Shown piece by piece: positions 8,046-16,714 of a stretch of DNA of 64,000 bases (positions within the stretch are counted from its first letter, which is position 1; the number at the start of each line of letters is the position of its first letter). This DNA is from an uncultured Clostridia bacterium (GTDB lineage Bacteria; Bacillota; Clostridia; Christensenellales; DTU072). The translations under genes were made by a program, and so were the position numbers. The notes below the pieces were generated by a model, which searched no databases, was not told where the DNA came from, and saw only the letters and a program-made list of their open reading frames with translations. The stretch lies in assembly GCA_944363505.1 (NCBI GenBank), contig CALVUD010000009.1:1-64000 (forward strand), read 5' to 3'.

Positions 8046-9452
8046 TTAACACCTCTTTATAAGTCTTAAATAAAATTCGACCGCTTCCCATATTCCCCTG
8101 AAAGTTATTCTTTCGTCGTTGCCGTGAATGAGTTTACGCTCCTCTCCCGACATCGCCATGGCGGAAAAACGGTAAACCCTGTCCGATATCGCTCCGTAAT
8201 GGCGGGAGTCGGAACACGCTATCATCAGGTAAGGCGTAACCACGGCGTCGGGAAATACTTCGTTTATTACCGCGGCAAGCTTTTTATATTCGGGGCAATC
8301 CGTTTTCGATACTACCGACGGATCGGATCCGTCCAGATACTCTATCTCCACGGACGGGTCGTTGACTATAGATTTCAGCGTTTCGACCGTCGATTCGCGC
8401 GTTTCGCCGCTTATTATCCTACAGTTCGAAGTCATTTCCGCTTCCGTGGGAATGACGTTGAACGCGTCGGCGCCCTTCGCGGTGGTGAACGCCACGGTCG
8501 TGCGCATCAAAGCGTTCATCTCGCCGCCCGCTTTCTTTGCCATCGCGTCGAGAACGGGTTTAAACAGCCACAAATTTGCGAATATCAGCCTGTAAAGGAA
8601 TGTCGAATGTCTGCCGAGATTGTCGAACATCTCCTCCACCGTGGAGGTCATACGCATTTTGAAAGGATTGTTTTCCACGGCGGCGCACGCGCGCGACAAT
8701 ATACCTATAGGCGTGTGCGCGGGCGGCGTGGAGGAATGTCCTCCGCCCGACTTGACTTTGTAACGAACGTTCGTTACCCCCTTTTCGGCGGCGCCCACGA
8801 CCGCTATGCGCTTTTTGACGCCCGGGAAAACGTTCTCGACTACCGCGCCGCCCTCGTCCACGACCAAAGCGGGCTTTATCCCCTGCGATTTCAGGAGCGC
8901 TACAATGCCGGGAGTGCTGTCGCCCTGCGTCTCCTCGTCGCCCGCAAAAGAAAAGTATATATCGTTTTCGGGAACGAAACCCTCTTCCAGAAGTCTTTCC
9001 GTCGCCTGAAAAATACCGTTCAGCGTGCCCTTGGTGTCCAGCGTGCCCCTGCCCCACAGCGTTTCGTTTTCTATAACGCCTTCGAACGGCGGACGGCTCC
9101 ACGACCCTTCGTCTGCGGGTACCACGTCGAAATGCGCCATCAGCACCGTAGGCTCTTTAGAGCTTTTGCCCTGCCACTTGTACAGTAACCCTTTAGGCTC
9201 CACGCGCGTAAGGCTGAGCTTTTTATGAGTAAGAGGAAAAAGCCGCGGCAAAAGCTCGATAAACTTTTCGAATTCCGCGCTATCCTCTTTTTCCGTGTCG
9301 TTATAGCTGACCGTGCGAATTTTTATCATTTCTTTCAAGTCGGACACGGCTTTCTGACGATCGAATCCGATCTTCTCGGGTTCTACGACTTTACGCTCCG
9401 CGGGCTTGAACCGCAACGCGCGTATCAGGCATATCATAAGTAAGGTAAACAT
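8046..9452 (-). CDS. M20-family zinc peptidase (CPS1/PM20D1-like)
   Basis: A 468-residue M20 metallopeptidase. It has the metal-site motifs H107-F-D109 in 'MAHFDVVPA', D139 in 'GTLDTKG' and the catalytic E173 with E174 in 'GDEET', followed by a dimerisation domain near residues 220-330. The N-terminus (MFTLLMICLIRAL) is a short hydrophobic segment that may anchor it to the membrane, as in the yeast CPS1/PM20D1 branch it most resembles. It probably cleaves peptides or N-acyl amino acids. The ATG at 9452 has an AGAGGTG site; an in-frame extension to 9701 has no family sequence and runs into the divergent gene, so it was rejected. First gene of a three-gene operon. Confidence 0.9.
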   Translation of the reverse strand: MFTLLMICLIRALRFKPAERKVVEPEKIGFDRQKAVSDLKEMIKIRTVSYNDTEKEDSAEFEKFIELLPRLFPLTHKKLSLTRVEPKGLLYKWQGKSSKEPTVLMAHFDVVPADEGSWSRPPFEGVIENETLWGRGTLDTKGTLNGIFQATERLLEEGFVPENDIYFSFAGDEETQGDSTPGIVALLKSQGIKPALVVDEGGAVVENVFPGVKKRIAVVGAAEKGVTNVRYKVKSGGGHSSTPPAHTPIGILSRACAAVENNPFKMRMTSTVEEMFDNLGRHSTFLYRLIFANLWLFKPVLDAMAKKAGGEMNALMRTTVAFTTAKGADAFNVIPTEAEMTSNCRIISGETRESTVETLKSIVNDPSVEIEYLDGSDPSVVSKTDCPEYKKLAAVINEVFPDAVVTPYLMIACSDSRHYGAISDRVYRFSAMAMSGEERKLIHGNDERITFRGIWEAVEFYLRLIKRC

Positions 9453-9480
9453 CCGGCACCTCTTTATATGGATATAATTT

Positions 9481-9509
9481 ATATTATCACTTTTCGCAGG
9501 CACTTTCAA
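9481..9509 (-). promoter_or_regulatory. Promoter of the M20-ABM-yhbY operon
   Basis: On the minus strand TTGAAA (9509-9504) and TAATAT (9486-9481) are separated by 17 bases, just upstream of the M20 peptidase start. Confidence 0.7.
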
Positions 9510-9538
9510 CCGCCTGACTAAAACCTCGGTAGCACTTT

Positions 9539-9567
9539 CTACGCAAATTACATAGGGTGTAATGTAG
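9539..9567 (+). promoter_or_regulatory. Leader hairpin next to a ribosome-binding site
   Basis: CTAC..ATTACA and TGTAAT-GTAG form an interrupted stem ending one base before the GCGAGG ribosome-binding site of the phosphorylase-like gene. It could control translation of that gene or be an operator at the DNA level (ATTACA...TGTAAT is a symmetrical site). Confidence 0.4.
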
Positions 9568-9576
9568 CGAGGTATT

Positions 9577-10176
9577 ATGATTTGTATTGCGGCAAACGAC
9601 TTCCCCGAAATTTTTTCCGCCATACAGGGCACGGGAGTCGTCATCGGGCAACCGATCGAGCCATACGTCAGACGCGCCGAATTAGACGATCGCGCTTTCA
9701 TCGTTGCCGACGCGGGCTGTCGCCCCGAAGAAATCGCCGCAAAAACGGCGCTTCTGATAAAAAGGTATTCCCTTCACGCGATAATCGGCGTTGGCGCCGC
9801 TGTCGGCGACGATAAAACCGAGTACGGCGTCATGGCGGTAACCAGCGCCCGTGCATCCGGAAAAACGCGCTCCGAAGTCGCGCTGAATCTTCCCGACGTA
9901 CTTTACGGCGACCCGTCGCTGGTAAGCGTCGCGTCCTCGACGGACGCTTATTCCTCCTCCGGAACGGTAGCTTCGCTTTACGGCATGCGACACGCCGCAA
10001 ACGCATACGACGACACCTCTTACGCCTTATATGCTTCGGCAACGATCCTGCGCGTCCCGGCGCTGGCGCTGAGAGGGATAACGCGAAACCGCGAAGAATA
10101 TTCCGTCAGCCGTACAGCCGCGGCGGCAATGGCCCTCGAATCGGCGCTCCAGACTCTCGCACTCTTACCGCGTTAG
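9577..10176 (+). CDS. Small nucleoside-phosphorylase-superfamily-like protein
   Basis: A 199-residue protein with features of the nucleoside phosphorylase/nucleosidase superfamily: an opening strand MICIAAND, a central 'AIIGVGAAVG' followed by 'GVMAVTSAR' that match the phosphate/ribose loop region of MTA/SAH nucleosidases, and a last part 'ALYASATILRVPALALRGI' where the family has its 'E-x-A-x-x-x-V...V-R-x-I-S-D' segment. The family's glutamate and terminal aspartate are not evident, and the protein is about 30 residues shorter than usual, so it may be divergent or no longer catalytic. Monocistronic, divergent from the M20 operon and ended by a bidirectional terminator. Confidence 0.55.
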   Translation: MICIAANDFPEIFSAIQGTGVVIGQPIEPYVRRAELDDRAFIVADAGCRPEEIAAKTALLIKRYSLHAIIGVGAAVGDDKTEYGVMAVTSARASGKTRSEVALNLPDVLYGDPSLVSVASSTDAYSSSGTVASLYGMRHAANAYDDTSYALYASATILRVPALALRGITRNREEYSVSRTAAAAMALESALQTLALLPR

Positions 10177-10203
10177 CGCCCGGGGCAAACGCGTATATAT
10201 AAA

Positions 10204-10237
10204 AAGGACTCCCTGAATCACAGATTCGGGAGTCCTT
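10204..10237. terminator. Bidirectional terminator
   Basis: AAGGACTCCC and GGGAGTCCTT (extended by GAATC/GATTC) form a long stem with A-rich and T-rich flanks on opposite sides. It separates the phosphorylase-like gene (plus) from deoC (minus) and can serve both. Confidence 0.85.
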
Positions 10238-10253
10238 ATTCTTTATTAACGTA

Positions 10254-10904
10254 TTATAACTTTTCCGCCAAGGATACTAACGCGCTGGCTCCTATTCTTG
10301 TGGCTCCCGCCGCTATAAGCTGCTCTGCAAATTCAAAGCTGCGTATGCCGCCCGAAGCCTTTATCCCTATCGCTCCGCGCGTACATTCCCTGAAAAGTTC
10401 GACGTCGGCAACGTTCGCGCCGCCCTTTCCGAAGCCCGTGGACGTCTTTATGAAGTCCGCGCCCGCATCCATGACCAGTTTACAAGCGTCGCGCTTTTGC
10501 GCTTCGTCCAGAAAACAGGTTTCGACGATTACCTTCAGGATCTTATCTCCGGAAAGGCTTTTGAGCGCTTTCAACTCATTCAGGCAATACGCGTAATCTC
10601 CCGACACGAACCGCCCGACGTTCATTACCGTGTCCGTTTCCGCGGCGCCCGCTTTAAGCGCCGTTTCCGTTTCCTTCAGTTTTGCCGCTGTCGAATCATA
10701 ACCGTTCGGAAAACCCGTTACGACCGCGAGTCTGACCCTGCCCGCGGCATATTCTGCCGCCTCGGAAACGAAAGCGGGCGGTATGCATACGGAAGCCGTA
10801 TTCCACTTTATTCCCTCATCCACCGCTTTCAGAATATCTTTCGGACCCGCGGTCTGTTTCAACTCGGTATGATCGGTAAGTTTCAGTATTTCCAAGTAGT
10901 TCAT
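10254..10904 (-). CDS. deoC: Deoxyribose-phosphate aldolase
   Basis: A 216-residue DeoC, which cleaves 2-deoxyribose 5-phosphate to glyceraldehyde 3-phosphate and acetaldehyde in deoxynucleoside salvage. It is a TIM barrel with the first Asp in 'LKLTDHTEL', the Schiff-base lysine in 'ILKVIVET', and a second lysine in 'FIKTSTGFG', then 'IGIKASGGIRS' for phosphate binding. The ATG at 10904 forms an ATGA overlap with the stop codon of the upstream cation ATPase, so translation is coupled. A longer reading to 11114 lies inside the ATPase and was rejected. Being behind a manganese-riboswitch-controlled ATPase is an unusual context for deoC. Confidence 0.95.
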   Translation of the reverse strand: MNYLEILKLTDHTELKQTAGPKDILKAVDEGIKWNTASVCIPPAFVSEAAEYAAGRVRLAVVTGFPNGYDSTAAKLKETETALKAGAAETDTVMNVGRFVSGDYAYCLNELKALKSLSGDKILKVIVETCFLDEAQKRDACKLVMDAGADFIKTSTGFGKGGANVADVELFRECTRGAIGIKASGGIRSFEFAEQLIAAGATRIGASALVSLAEKL

Positions 10905-13564
10905 AGATCGAATACCTGTCCTTTTTTCTTGGCGATAGCGTTTTCGATAAGTTTTTGTATCTCGACCAAAGGTATTATCGCAACGGCGGTACCGAGCGCT
11001 ATGAACCATTCCGCTGCGTTCAGAGTGGAAATATCGAATATGTCGTGGAATACAGGTACGAGCGTTATGAACAGCACCAATACCGTACCGACTATGAACG
11101 AAAGGTTCAGCCACTTGTTGTCGAACAGGTCCTTATGGAAAATACTGCCGTTCTGACGCTTTAAATCGAAGCTGTGGAATAACTGTATCATGCAAAGGCT
11201 GATAAACGCCATGGTCATTCCGACGTATTCGTTGCTTGCGTCCAGAACGTAGTGCCCGAGGCAGAACGAAAGCATGACAAGTCCCGTCTGCATAATGCCC
11301 TGAATGATTATGTCCTTGCCCATTTTGCCGCGGAACAGGCTGCCTCCCGCTTTTCTCGGCGGGCGCGACATCACGTCGGCTTCCGCCTTTTCGACGCCGA
11401 GCGACAGCGCGGGCAGACTGTCCGTAACCAGGTTTACCCACAGTATCATGACGGGGGTCAGGAATTCCAGATCCAGGAATACCGTCGCGATGAACAGGCA
11501 CAATACCTCGGCAATATTTGCGGACAACAAAAACTGTATGGCTTTTTTGATATTCTGGAAGATCTTCCTGCCCTCTTCCACCGCGCTGACTATCGTTGCG
11601 AAGTTGTCGTCGGCAAGGATCATGTCGGCGGCGCCTTTCGACACCTCGGTGCCGGTGATACCCATGCCGATACCGATGTCGGCTTCTTTTATACTAGGTG
11701 CGTCGTTAACGCCGTCGCCCGTCATCGCCACGACGTGTCCGAACGAACGGTATGCCTTGACGATACGCACTTTGTTTTCGGGACTCACGCGCGCAAAAAC
11801 GCTGTATTCTTTGATGACGTTTTTGAACTCCTCGTCGGACAGCGCGTCGATTTCCGATCCCTGCATGACCTTGTCGCCTTCTCTAAGGATTCCGATCTCT
11901 TTTGCGATGGCTGCGGCGGTGTCGCGGTGGTCGCCCGTAATCATTACGGGGCGCATACCCGCGCCGACAGCCACCCGGACGGCTTCTTTGACTTCGGGGC
12001 GCGGCGGGTCTATCATGCCTACCAGCCCTACGAATATCAGATCCCTTTCTATGTTTTCCATGTCGGAAACGTCGTCGTATTTTACGGCGACGCCCAACAC
12101 CCTGAGCGCGGAATTCGCCATCGAAGCGTTGGCGTCGCGTACCGCGGAAACGTCGGCGTCGGTTATCGCACGGCACTTGCCGCCGTCCATCACGAAAGCG
12201 CAGCGGTTTATCATGATGTCGGTGGCGCCCTTGACGAAAGCCACGCGCTCCGCTCCGTTACTGTTTACGGTGGTCATCATTTTCCTGACGGAATCGAACG
12301 GAACTTCGTCCACTCTTTTCCATTCGGAGCGGAGCGAAGCGTAATCGCCGCCTTTATCGATATAAAACTGTACGAGCGCGGTTTCGGTGGGATCGCCAGA
12401 AAGCCGTCCGCCCTCTCCCGATTCGGTATCGTTACAAAGCGTCATCGCCCTGACAAGCAGCTCCCTGTCGCGATCGGGATCGTATTCGCCGTCTCCGACT
12501 ACTCCTCCGGCAGGCGTGTACAAGCGTTTGACCGTCATCTTGTTCAGCGTAAGCGTTCCCGTTTTGTCCGAGCAGATTATTTCGCAACAACCCAGGGTCT
12601 CCACGGCGGGCAGATTTCTGATAATGGCGTTCCGTTTGGACATGCGCTGAACGCCTATCGCGAGAACCACCGTAACCACCGCGGGCAAGCCTTCCGGAAT
12701 AGCCGCAACGGCTATCGCCACCGCCGTCATGAACGCGAACATCCACGCGTTTACGTTGCGTATCAGAGCCGCCGCGAAAATGACTACGGCAACGGCTATC
12801 ACGAGTATCGACAGCGATTTGGCGGTTTTGTTTAACTGCTTTTGCAGGGGCGTGGTTTGGTCGGAGCCGTCCTCGAGCATCTTGGCGATCTTGCCCACTT
12901 CCGTGTTCATACCGGTTCCGACGGCTATGCCGCGTCCCCTGCCGTAAGACACCACGCCCGTACCGTAAGCCATGTTCTTTCTGTCGCCGAGCGGTGCGTT
13001 TTCCTCAATTAAGGCATCCGAATCTTTATCTACAGGCACCGATTCTCCGGTCAATGCGGCTTCTTCGATTTTCAGCGAAGCAGAATGTATCAGCCTTAAA
13101 TCACACGGAACGATGTCGCCCGCTTCCAGTTGCACGACGTCGCCGGGGACTACATCGGCGCTCTTTACCTGCATCAGTTCCCCGTCGCGGATGACCTTGG
13201 AATACGGCTTGTTCATGTTCTTTAAAGCCTCCAACGCCGATTCGGCTTTATTCTCCTGCACTACGCCGATCACCGCGTTGACTATGACTATTAAAAGTAT
13301 CAGTCCCGATTCGAACAGATCGACGTAATTTTTGTTGACGATCGTCAGAACAGCCGAAACCGCGGCGGCAACTATCAGCACCAGTATCATCACGTCCTTG
13401 AACTGTTCGAAAAATTTCGCCGCCAAAGACTTTTTCTTTTTTTCGGCAAGCTCGTTTTTCCCGTAGCGCTCCAGACGCGATGCGGCTTCCTCGGGGGACA
13501 GTCCCTCCTCGGTAGTCGACAAAGCTTCTTTTACTTCGGAAAGATCCTCGGAATAATAGTTCAT
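10901..13564 (-). CDS. P2A-type cation-transporting ATPase (probable Mn/Ca exporter)
   Basis: An 887-residue P-type ATPase of the SERCA/PMCA branch. It has an N-terminal cation-ATPase domain, a TGES actuator loop ('EAALTGESVPV'), the phosphorylation site DKTGTLT in 'ICSDKTGTLTLNK', the hinge 'TGDGVNDAPSIKEADIG', and about ten membrane helices. The ion-site motifs PEGLP (M4), 'N-I-A-E' (M5) and 'NLVTDSLPA' (M6) are all present, so sequence alone says Ca or Mn. Upstream is a yybP-ykoY manganese riboswitch with its own promoter and terminator; the same arrangement is known for Lactococcus YoaB. I therefore infer Mn(II) export, possibly with Ca(II), at the cytoplasmic membrane. deoC overlaps its stop codon. 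Initiation is at ATG 13564 with a GGAG-type site. Confidence 0.93.
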   Translation of the reverse strand: MNYYSEDLSEVKEALSTTEEGLSPEEAASRLERYGKNELAEKKKKSLAAKFFEQFKDVMILVLIVAAAVSAVLTIVNKNYVDLFESGLILLIVIVNAVIGVVQENKAESALEALKNMNKPYSKVIRDGELMQVKSADVVPGDVVQLEAGDIVPCDLRLIHSASLKIEEAALTGESVPVDKDSDALIEENAPLGDRKNMAYGTGVVSYGRGRGIAVGTGMNTEVGKIAKMLEDGSDQTTPLQKQLNKTAKSLSILVIAVAVVIFAAALIRNVNAWMFAFMTAVAIAVAAIPEGLPAVVTVVLAIGVQRMSKRNAIIRNLPAVETLGCCEIICSDKTGTLTLNKMTVKRLYTPAGGVVGDGEYDPDRDRELLVRAMTLCNDTESGEGGRLSGDPTETALVQFYIDKGGDYASLRSEWKRVDEVPFDSVRKMMTTVNSNGAERVAFVKGATDIMINRCAFVMDGGKCRAITDADVSAVRDANASMANSALRVLGVAVKYDDVSDMENIERDLIFVGLVGMIDPPRPEVKEAVRVAVGAGMRPVMITGDHRDTAAAIAKEIGILREGDKVMQGSEIDALSDEEFKNVIKEYSVFARVSPENKVRIVKAYRSFGHVVAMTGDGVNDAPSIKEADIGIGMGITGTEVSKGAADMILADDNFATIVSAVEEGRKIFQNIKKAIQFLLSANIAEVLCLFIATVFLDLEFLTPVMILWVNLVTDSLPALSLGVEKAEADVMSRPPRKAGGSLFRGKMGKDIIIQGIMQTGLVMLSFCLGHYVLDASNEYVGMTMAFISLCMIQLFHSFDLKRQNGSIFHKDLFDNKWLNLSFIVGTVLVLFITLVPVFHDIFDISTLNAAEWFIALGTAVAIIPLVEIQKLIENAIAKKKGQVFDL

Positions 13565-13641
13565 ACCCGACTCCTTATTTTTTGCCGCGCGGAATATCCG
13601 CGCGGGAAATTCATTGTTTTGACGCCCGGCGTCAATAAACG

Positions 13642-13760
13642 AAAAAGACCTCTGACCTTACGTCAAAAGTCTTGACTGCCGCATAGCGGCGGCGCAAACC
13701 GGATATTCATATATCGCGATGACGGCTTGCACACTTGAAGGCTACTCCCTTTTGATTGAC
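13642..13760 (-). promoter_or_regulatory. yybP-ykoY manganese riboswitch with terminator
   Basis: On the minus strand the leader has the family's hallmark 5' segment CAAAAGGGAGUAGC, an internal CCGUCAUCGCG loop, and a 3' segment GUCAAGACUUUUGAC that closes helix P1 (TCAAAAG/CTTTTGA). The 3' side of P1 can alternatively pair with the following GGTCAGAGGTC and then T5 (13675-13642), which is a terminator. Manganese binding would stabilise the aptamer and let transcription continue into the cation ATPase and deoC (ON switch). The aptamer covers 13760-13662. The match to the family at both loops is strong. Confidence 0.85.
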
Positions 13761-13762
13761 AT

Positions 13763-13791
13763 ATTATATCACGCGCGACCGCTACGGTCAA
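13763..13791 (-). promoter_or_regulatory. Promoter of the manganese-riboswitch/ATPase operon
   Basis: TTGACC (13791-13786) and TATAAT (13768-13763) on the minus strand, with a 17-base spacer. The predicted start point is at the very beginning of the riboswitch, about 190 bases before the ATPase start codon. Confidence 0.85.
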
Positions 13792-13818
13792 TACGCCTTT
13801 TGACGTATGCCGGCTTTT

Positions 13819-15294
13819 TTATTTTGCGGGAATCCACGCTTTTGGATAGAACAGAAGCAGTATCGGTACGATTTCCAACCTGCCCATCAGCATATCCAAT
13901 GTGAGTACTATTTTGGAAAGGTATCCGAGTTCGGCGAAATTGTACATCGGTCCGAATGCTCCGAGTCCCGGTCCCACGTTGTTGATACAAGTGGCGACTG
14001 CCGAGAAGATTTCGGTAAGATCGAACCGCGATCCTTCCGCCAGAGAAATTATAATCAGCGAAAAGATAGACAACATGAAAATCGCGACGAAATAGTTTCC
14101 TACGCTTATTCTAAGGTCGTCGGATAGCGGTCTGCCGTCCAGCTTTACGGTAAACACCCCTCTCGGCGAATTCGCCTTTTTGACGTTTATCGAGGCGCTT
14201 TTCGCGCCGATAAGTATTCTGGATACTTTCATGCCTCCCGCGGTGCTCCCGGCCGAGCCGCCCACGAACATTACCGCGACCATCAGTGCATGACATATGG
14301 TCGGCCAGCTGTTGAAATCCGTCGTCGTAAATCCCGTCGTCGACATCATGGAGGCGGTCTGGAAGGCGGCGTAGCGCAAGGATACCCAAAAGTTCTCGTA
14401 AATCCGCGCCGTAGTCAGGCTGATCGTTATCAGAAGCGCCGTAACGCCGTAAATCAGAAACATCGTGCGGAATTCTTCGTTTCTCAGCGCCGTGGAAACG
14501 TGCCCTATCAGTATAAAATAGAAGATGTTAAAGTTGACGGCGAACATCATCATGAAGACCGTAACGACGACTTCTATATATACCGAATCGTAATAACCTA
14601 TCGACAATCCTCTGTTGGAAAAGCCGCCTGTACCCGCCGTACTCATCGCGTGTAAAACCGCGTCGAACAGGTTCATTTTCGGCGAGGCGACCAGTAAAAT
14701 AACTTCCAGAACGGTAAGCGCGAGATATATGCAGTACAATATACGCGCGGTAAACCTTAGTTTGCTGACGAGTCTGCCGAATTCGGGTCCGGGAACCTCT
14801 GCTTTCATAAGGTGTACCGCGGCGGGACTGGATTTAGGAAGCAGCGCTACCGCGAATACCAGTATTCCCATGCCGCCTATCCAATGCGTCATCGAGCGCC
14901 AGAACAATATACTTTGCGGCGCGCCGTCGATATTTGTCATGATAGTGGCGCCCGTGGTGGTAAAGCCCGACACTATTTCGAAAAAGCAGTCGATATAATT
15001 GGGTACCACTCTGCTGATGCAAAGCGGAAGCGCCCCCACAAGACTCATCATTATCCAGGCAAGCGCCACCGTTATGAATCCGCACGACGAGGTGATGTGC
15101 ATATTGGTCGGCTTTTTGACAATACACGGCACGCCCGCCGCCAGGAGTATCGCAATGGTTACGCCGAATCCGAGAGTCGTGGAAGTTAAATCCTCGCCGT
15201 AACCGAACGTCATCAGGAACGGAACGAGCATCAGCCCCGCGGTAATGACGGCGATACTGCCGAGAATATAAGCTGTCATTCTGTAATTCAGCAT
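13819..15294 (-). CDS. trkH: TrkH/KtrB-family potassium transporter subunit
   Basis: A 491-residue membrane protein with the four-repeat pore architecture of TrkH: selectivity-filter-type loops with 'SGFTTTGATIM', 'MSTAGTGGFSN', 'MMSTTGFTTTDFN' and 'NNVGPGLGAFGP'. Eight or more further hydrophobic helices fit the family. It forms the K+ channel-like translocating subunit and works with the adjacent TrkA, whose stop codon is 3 bases upstream of this start. No terminator is obvious at its end; the promoter of the manganese-riboswitch operon follows within 30 bases. Confidence 0.95.
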   Translation of the reverse strand: MLNYRMTAYILGSIAVITAGLMLVPFLMTFGYGEDLTSTTLGFGVTIAILLAAGVPCIVKKPTNMHITSSCGFITVALAWIMMSLVGALPLCISRVVPNYIDCFFEIVSGFTTTGATIMTNIDGAPQSILFWRSMTHWIGGMGILVFAVALLPKSSPAAVHLMKAEVPGPEFGRLVSKLRFTARILYCIYLALTVLEVILLVASPKMNLFDAVLHAMSTAGTGGFSNRGLSIGYYDSVYIEVVVTVFMMMFAVNFNIFYFILIGHVSTALRNEEFRTMFLIYGVTALLITISLTTARIYENFWVSLRYAAFQTASMMSTTGFTTTDFNSWPTICHALMVAVMFVGGSAGSTAGGMKVSRILIGAKSASINVKKANSPRGVFTVKLDGRPLSDDLRISVGNYFVAIFMLSIFSLIIISLAEGSRFDLTEIFSAVATCINNVGPGLGAFGPMYNFAELGYLSKIVLTLDMLMGRLEIVPILLLFYPKAWIPAK

Positions 15295-15297
15295 ACT

Positions 15298-16650
15298 TTA
15301 TTCTACCAGGTCGTTGAGTTCGTCCGTGTATTCGTTTGTAGTAACGACGATGACGGTATCTCCCTCTTTTATGACCGAATCGCCGTCGGGAATGAATACC
15401 TCGCCGTTGCGGATAATCGTTGCGAGCAAGGCGTTATCCGAAAATTTTACGTCTTTGAGCGGCACGTCAAGCGCGTTGAAAGACGCCGCCACGGTAAATT
15501 CCAACGTTTCCGCCCTGTCGTTCATTATTCGTATAAGTTTTTTGACCGCTCCGCCCGACTTCAGACCGCTTCTGCTCCTGACAAATCTTGCGATGAGGTC
15601 CGCGGTTATAGCCTTTGACGAAACCACGCTGTCCACGCCTGCGTCCTGAAGCATTTTGTAATATCCGCTTTTTTCGACGCGCGCTATGACCTTTTTGGCG
15701 CCTTGATTCCGAACGGACAGCGACATGATGATGTTTTGTTCGTCGAGAGTGCAAAGCGAAACGAATGCGTCCGTACGCCTGAGACCTTCGTCAAGCAACA
15801 ATCCCAGATCGGAAGCGTCTCCGTGTACGATCTCGACTTTTTCCAGCATCTCGCCCAAAATCCTGCAACGTTCCTCGTCGGATTCTATGATCTTGACCTT
15901 GATGCCCTGACTGCGCAGCTTCTTGGCAAGGTAATACGCGATTTTACCGCCACCCGCGATCATAACGCGCTTCATCAGTTTATCTCCGGAGATCTCCTTG
16001 AAAAAAGTGCCTATGTCCTTCGACGCCGCAGCGACGTGAATGGTATCGCGTTCTTTCAGCGTAAAATCGCCGCGCGGGATATATACTTTTCCGTCCTCGC
16101 GCTCGACCGCGCAAACGAGAACTCTGACCGAAAAACGGTTTCTGATGTCCTTCAGTTCCAGACCGTCAAGTCCCGAATTTGCGGTAACCTTGACTTCCGC
16201 AAGACTGACCGAGCCGTCCGCAAACGTTTCAATTTTTATGGCGGAAAGATATTTTAGCGCGGCGGCTATCTCCATTGCCGTTTCGTATTCGGGATTGACC
16301 ATCATGGTCAGTCCCAGATCACGCTCCTTGAACAACTCGAAATATTCGGGCGACCTGACGCGCGACACGGTGTCTTTGGCGCCCAGCTTCTTTGCGACTA
16401 GAGAGCAAAGGATATTCAGTTCGTCGTGCGCGGTGCACGCCACAAAAAGATCGGTGGTACCGATACCCGCTTCTTCCAGAACGTCGAAATCCGCCCCGTT
16501 GCCTACCACGCCCATCACGTCGTAACGGTCGATAAACTCGTTCAGCTTCTTTTCGCTGGAATCTATCACGATTATGTCGTGCCCTTCCGCAGACAGTCGC
16601 GCCACCAGTTCTCTGCCGACGTTACCGGCGCCGACAACGATTATCTTCAT
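15298..16650 (-). CDS. trkA: Trk potassium uptake regulatory subunit TrkA
   Basis: A 450-residue double RCK protein. It has two Rossmann nucleotide-binding domains, the first with 'GAGNVGRELV' (residues 7-16) and the second with 'AGGGKIAYYLAKKL' near residue 233, each followed by an RCK-C/TrkA-C ligand domain. It sits on the cytoplasmic side of TrkH and gates it in response to NAD(H)/ATP or other nucleotides. A GGAGAGG site precedes the ATG. trkA and trkH form an operon; the preceding unknown gene ends 64 bases upstream and may belong to it. Confidence 0.95.
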   Translation of the reverse strand: MKIIVVGAGNVGRELVARLSAEGHDIIVIDSSEKKLNEFIDRYDVMGVVGNGADFDVLEEAGIGTTDLFVACTAHDELNILCSLVAKKLGAKDTVSRVRSPEYFELFKERDLGLTMMVNPEYETAMEIAAALKYLSAIKIETFADGSVSLAEVKVTANSGLDGLELKDIRNRFSVRVLVCAVEREDGKVYIPRGDFTLKERDTIHVAAASKDIGTFFKEISGDKLMKRVMIAGGGKIAYYLAKKLRSQGIKVKIIESDEERCRILGEMLEKVEIVHGDASDLGLLLDEGLRRTDAFVSLCTLDEQNIIMSLSVRNQGAKKVIARVEKSGYYKMLQDAGVDSVVSSKAITADLIARFVRSRSGLKSGGAVKKLIRIMNDRAETLEFTVAASFNALDVPLKDVKFSDNALLATIIRNGEVFIPDGDSVIKEGDTVIVVTTNEYTDELNDLVE

Positions 16651-16714
16651 ATTAAGTACCTCTCCGGTAAAGCCTCGTCCGGACAGCCGCGGACAATACC
16701 GATTTTATTCAAAA

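Noticed and set aside
11252..12835. A 527-codon open frame on the plus strand opposite the cation ATPase
   Set aside because: It is entirely antisense to a full-length P-type ATPase with all motifs. It has His/Arg/Tyr-rich low-complexity composition typical of the reverse frame and no ribosome-binding site.
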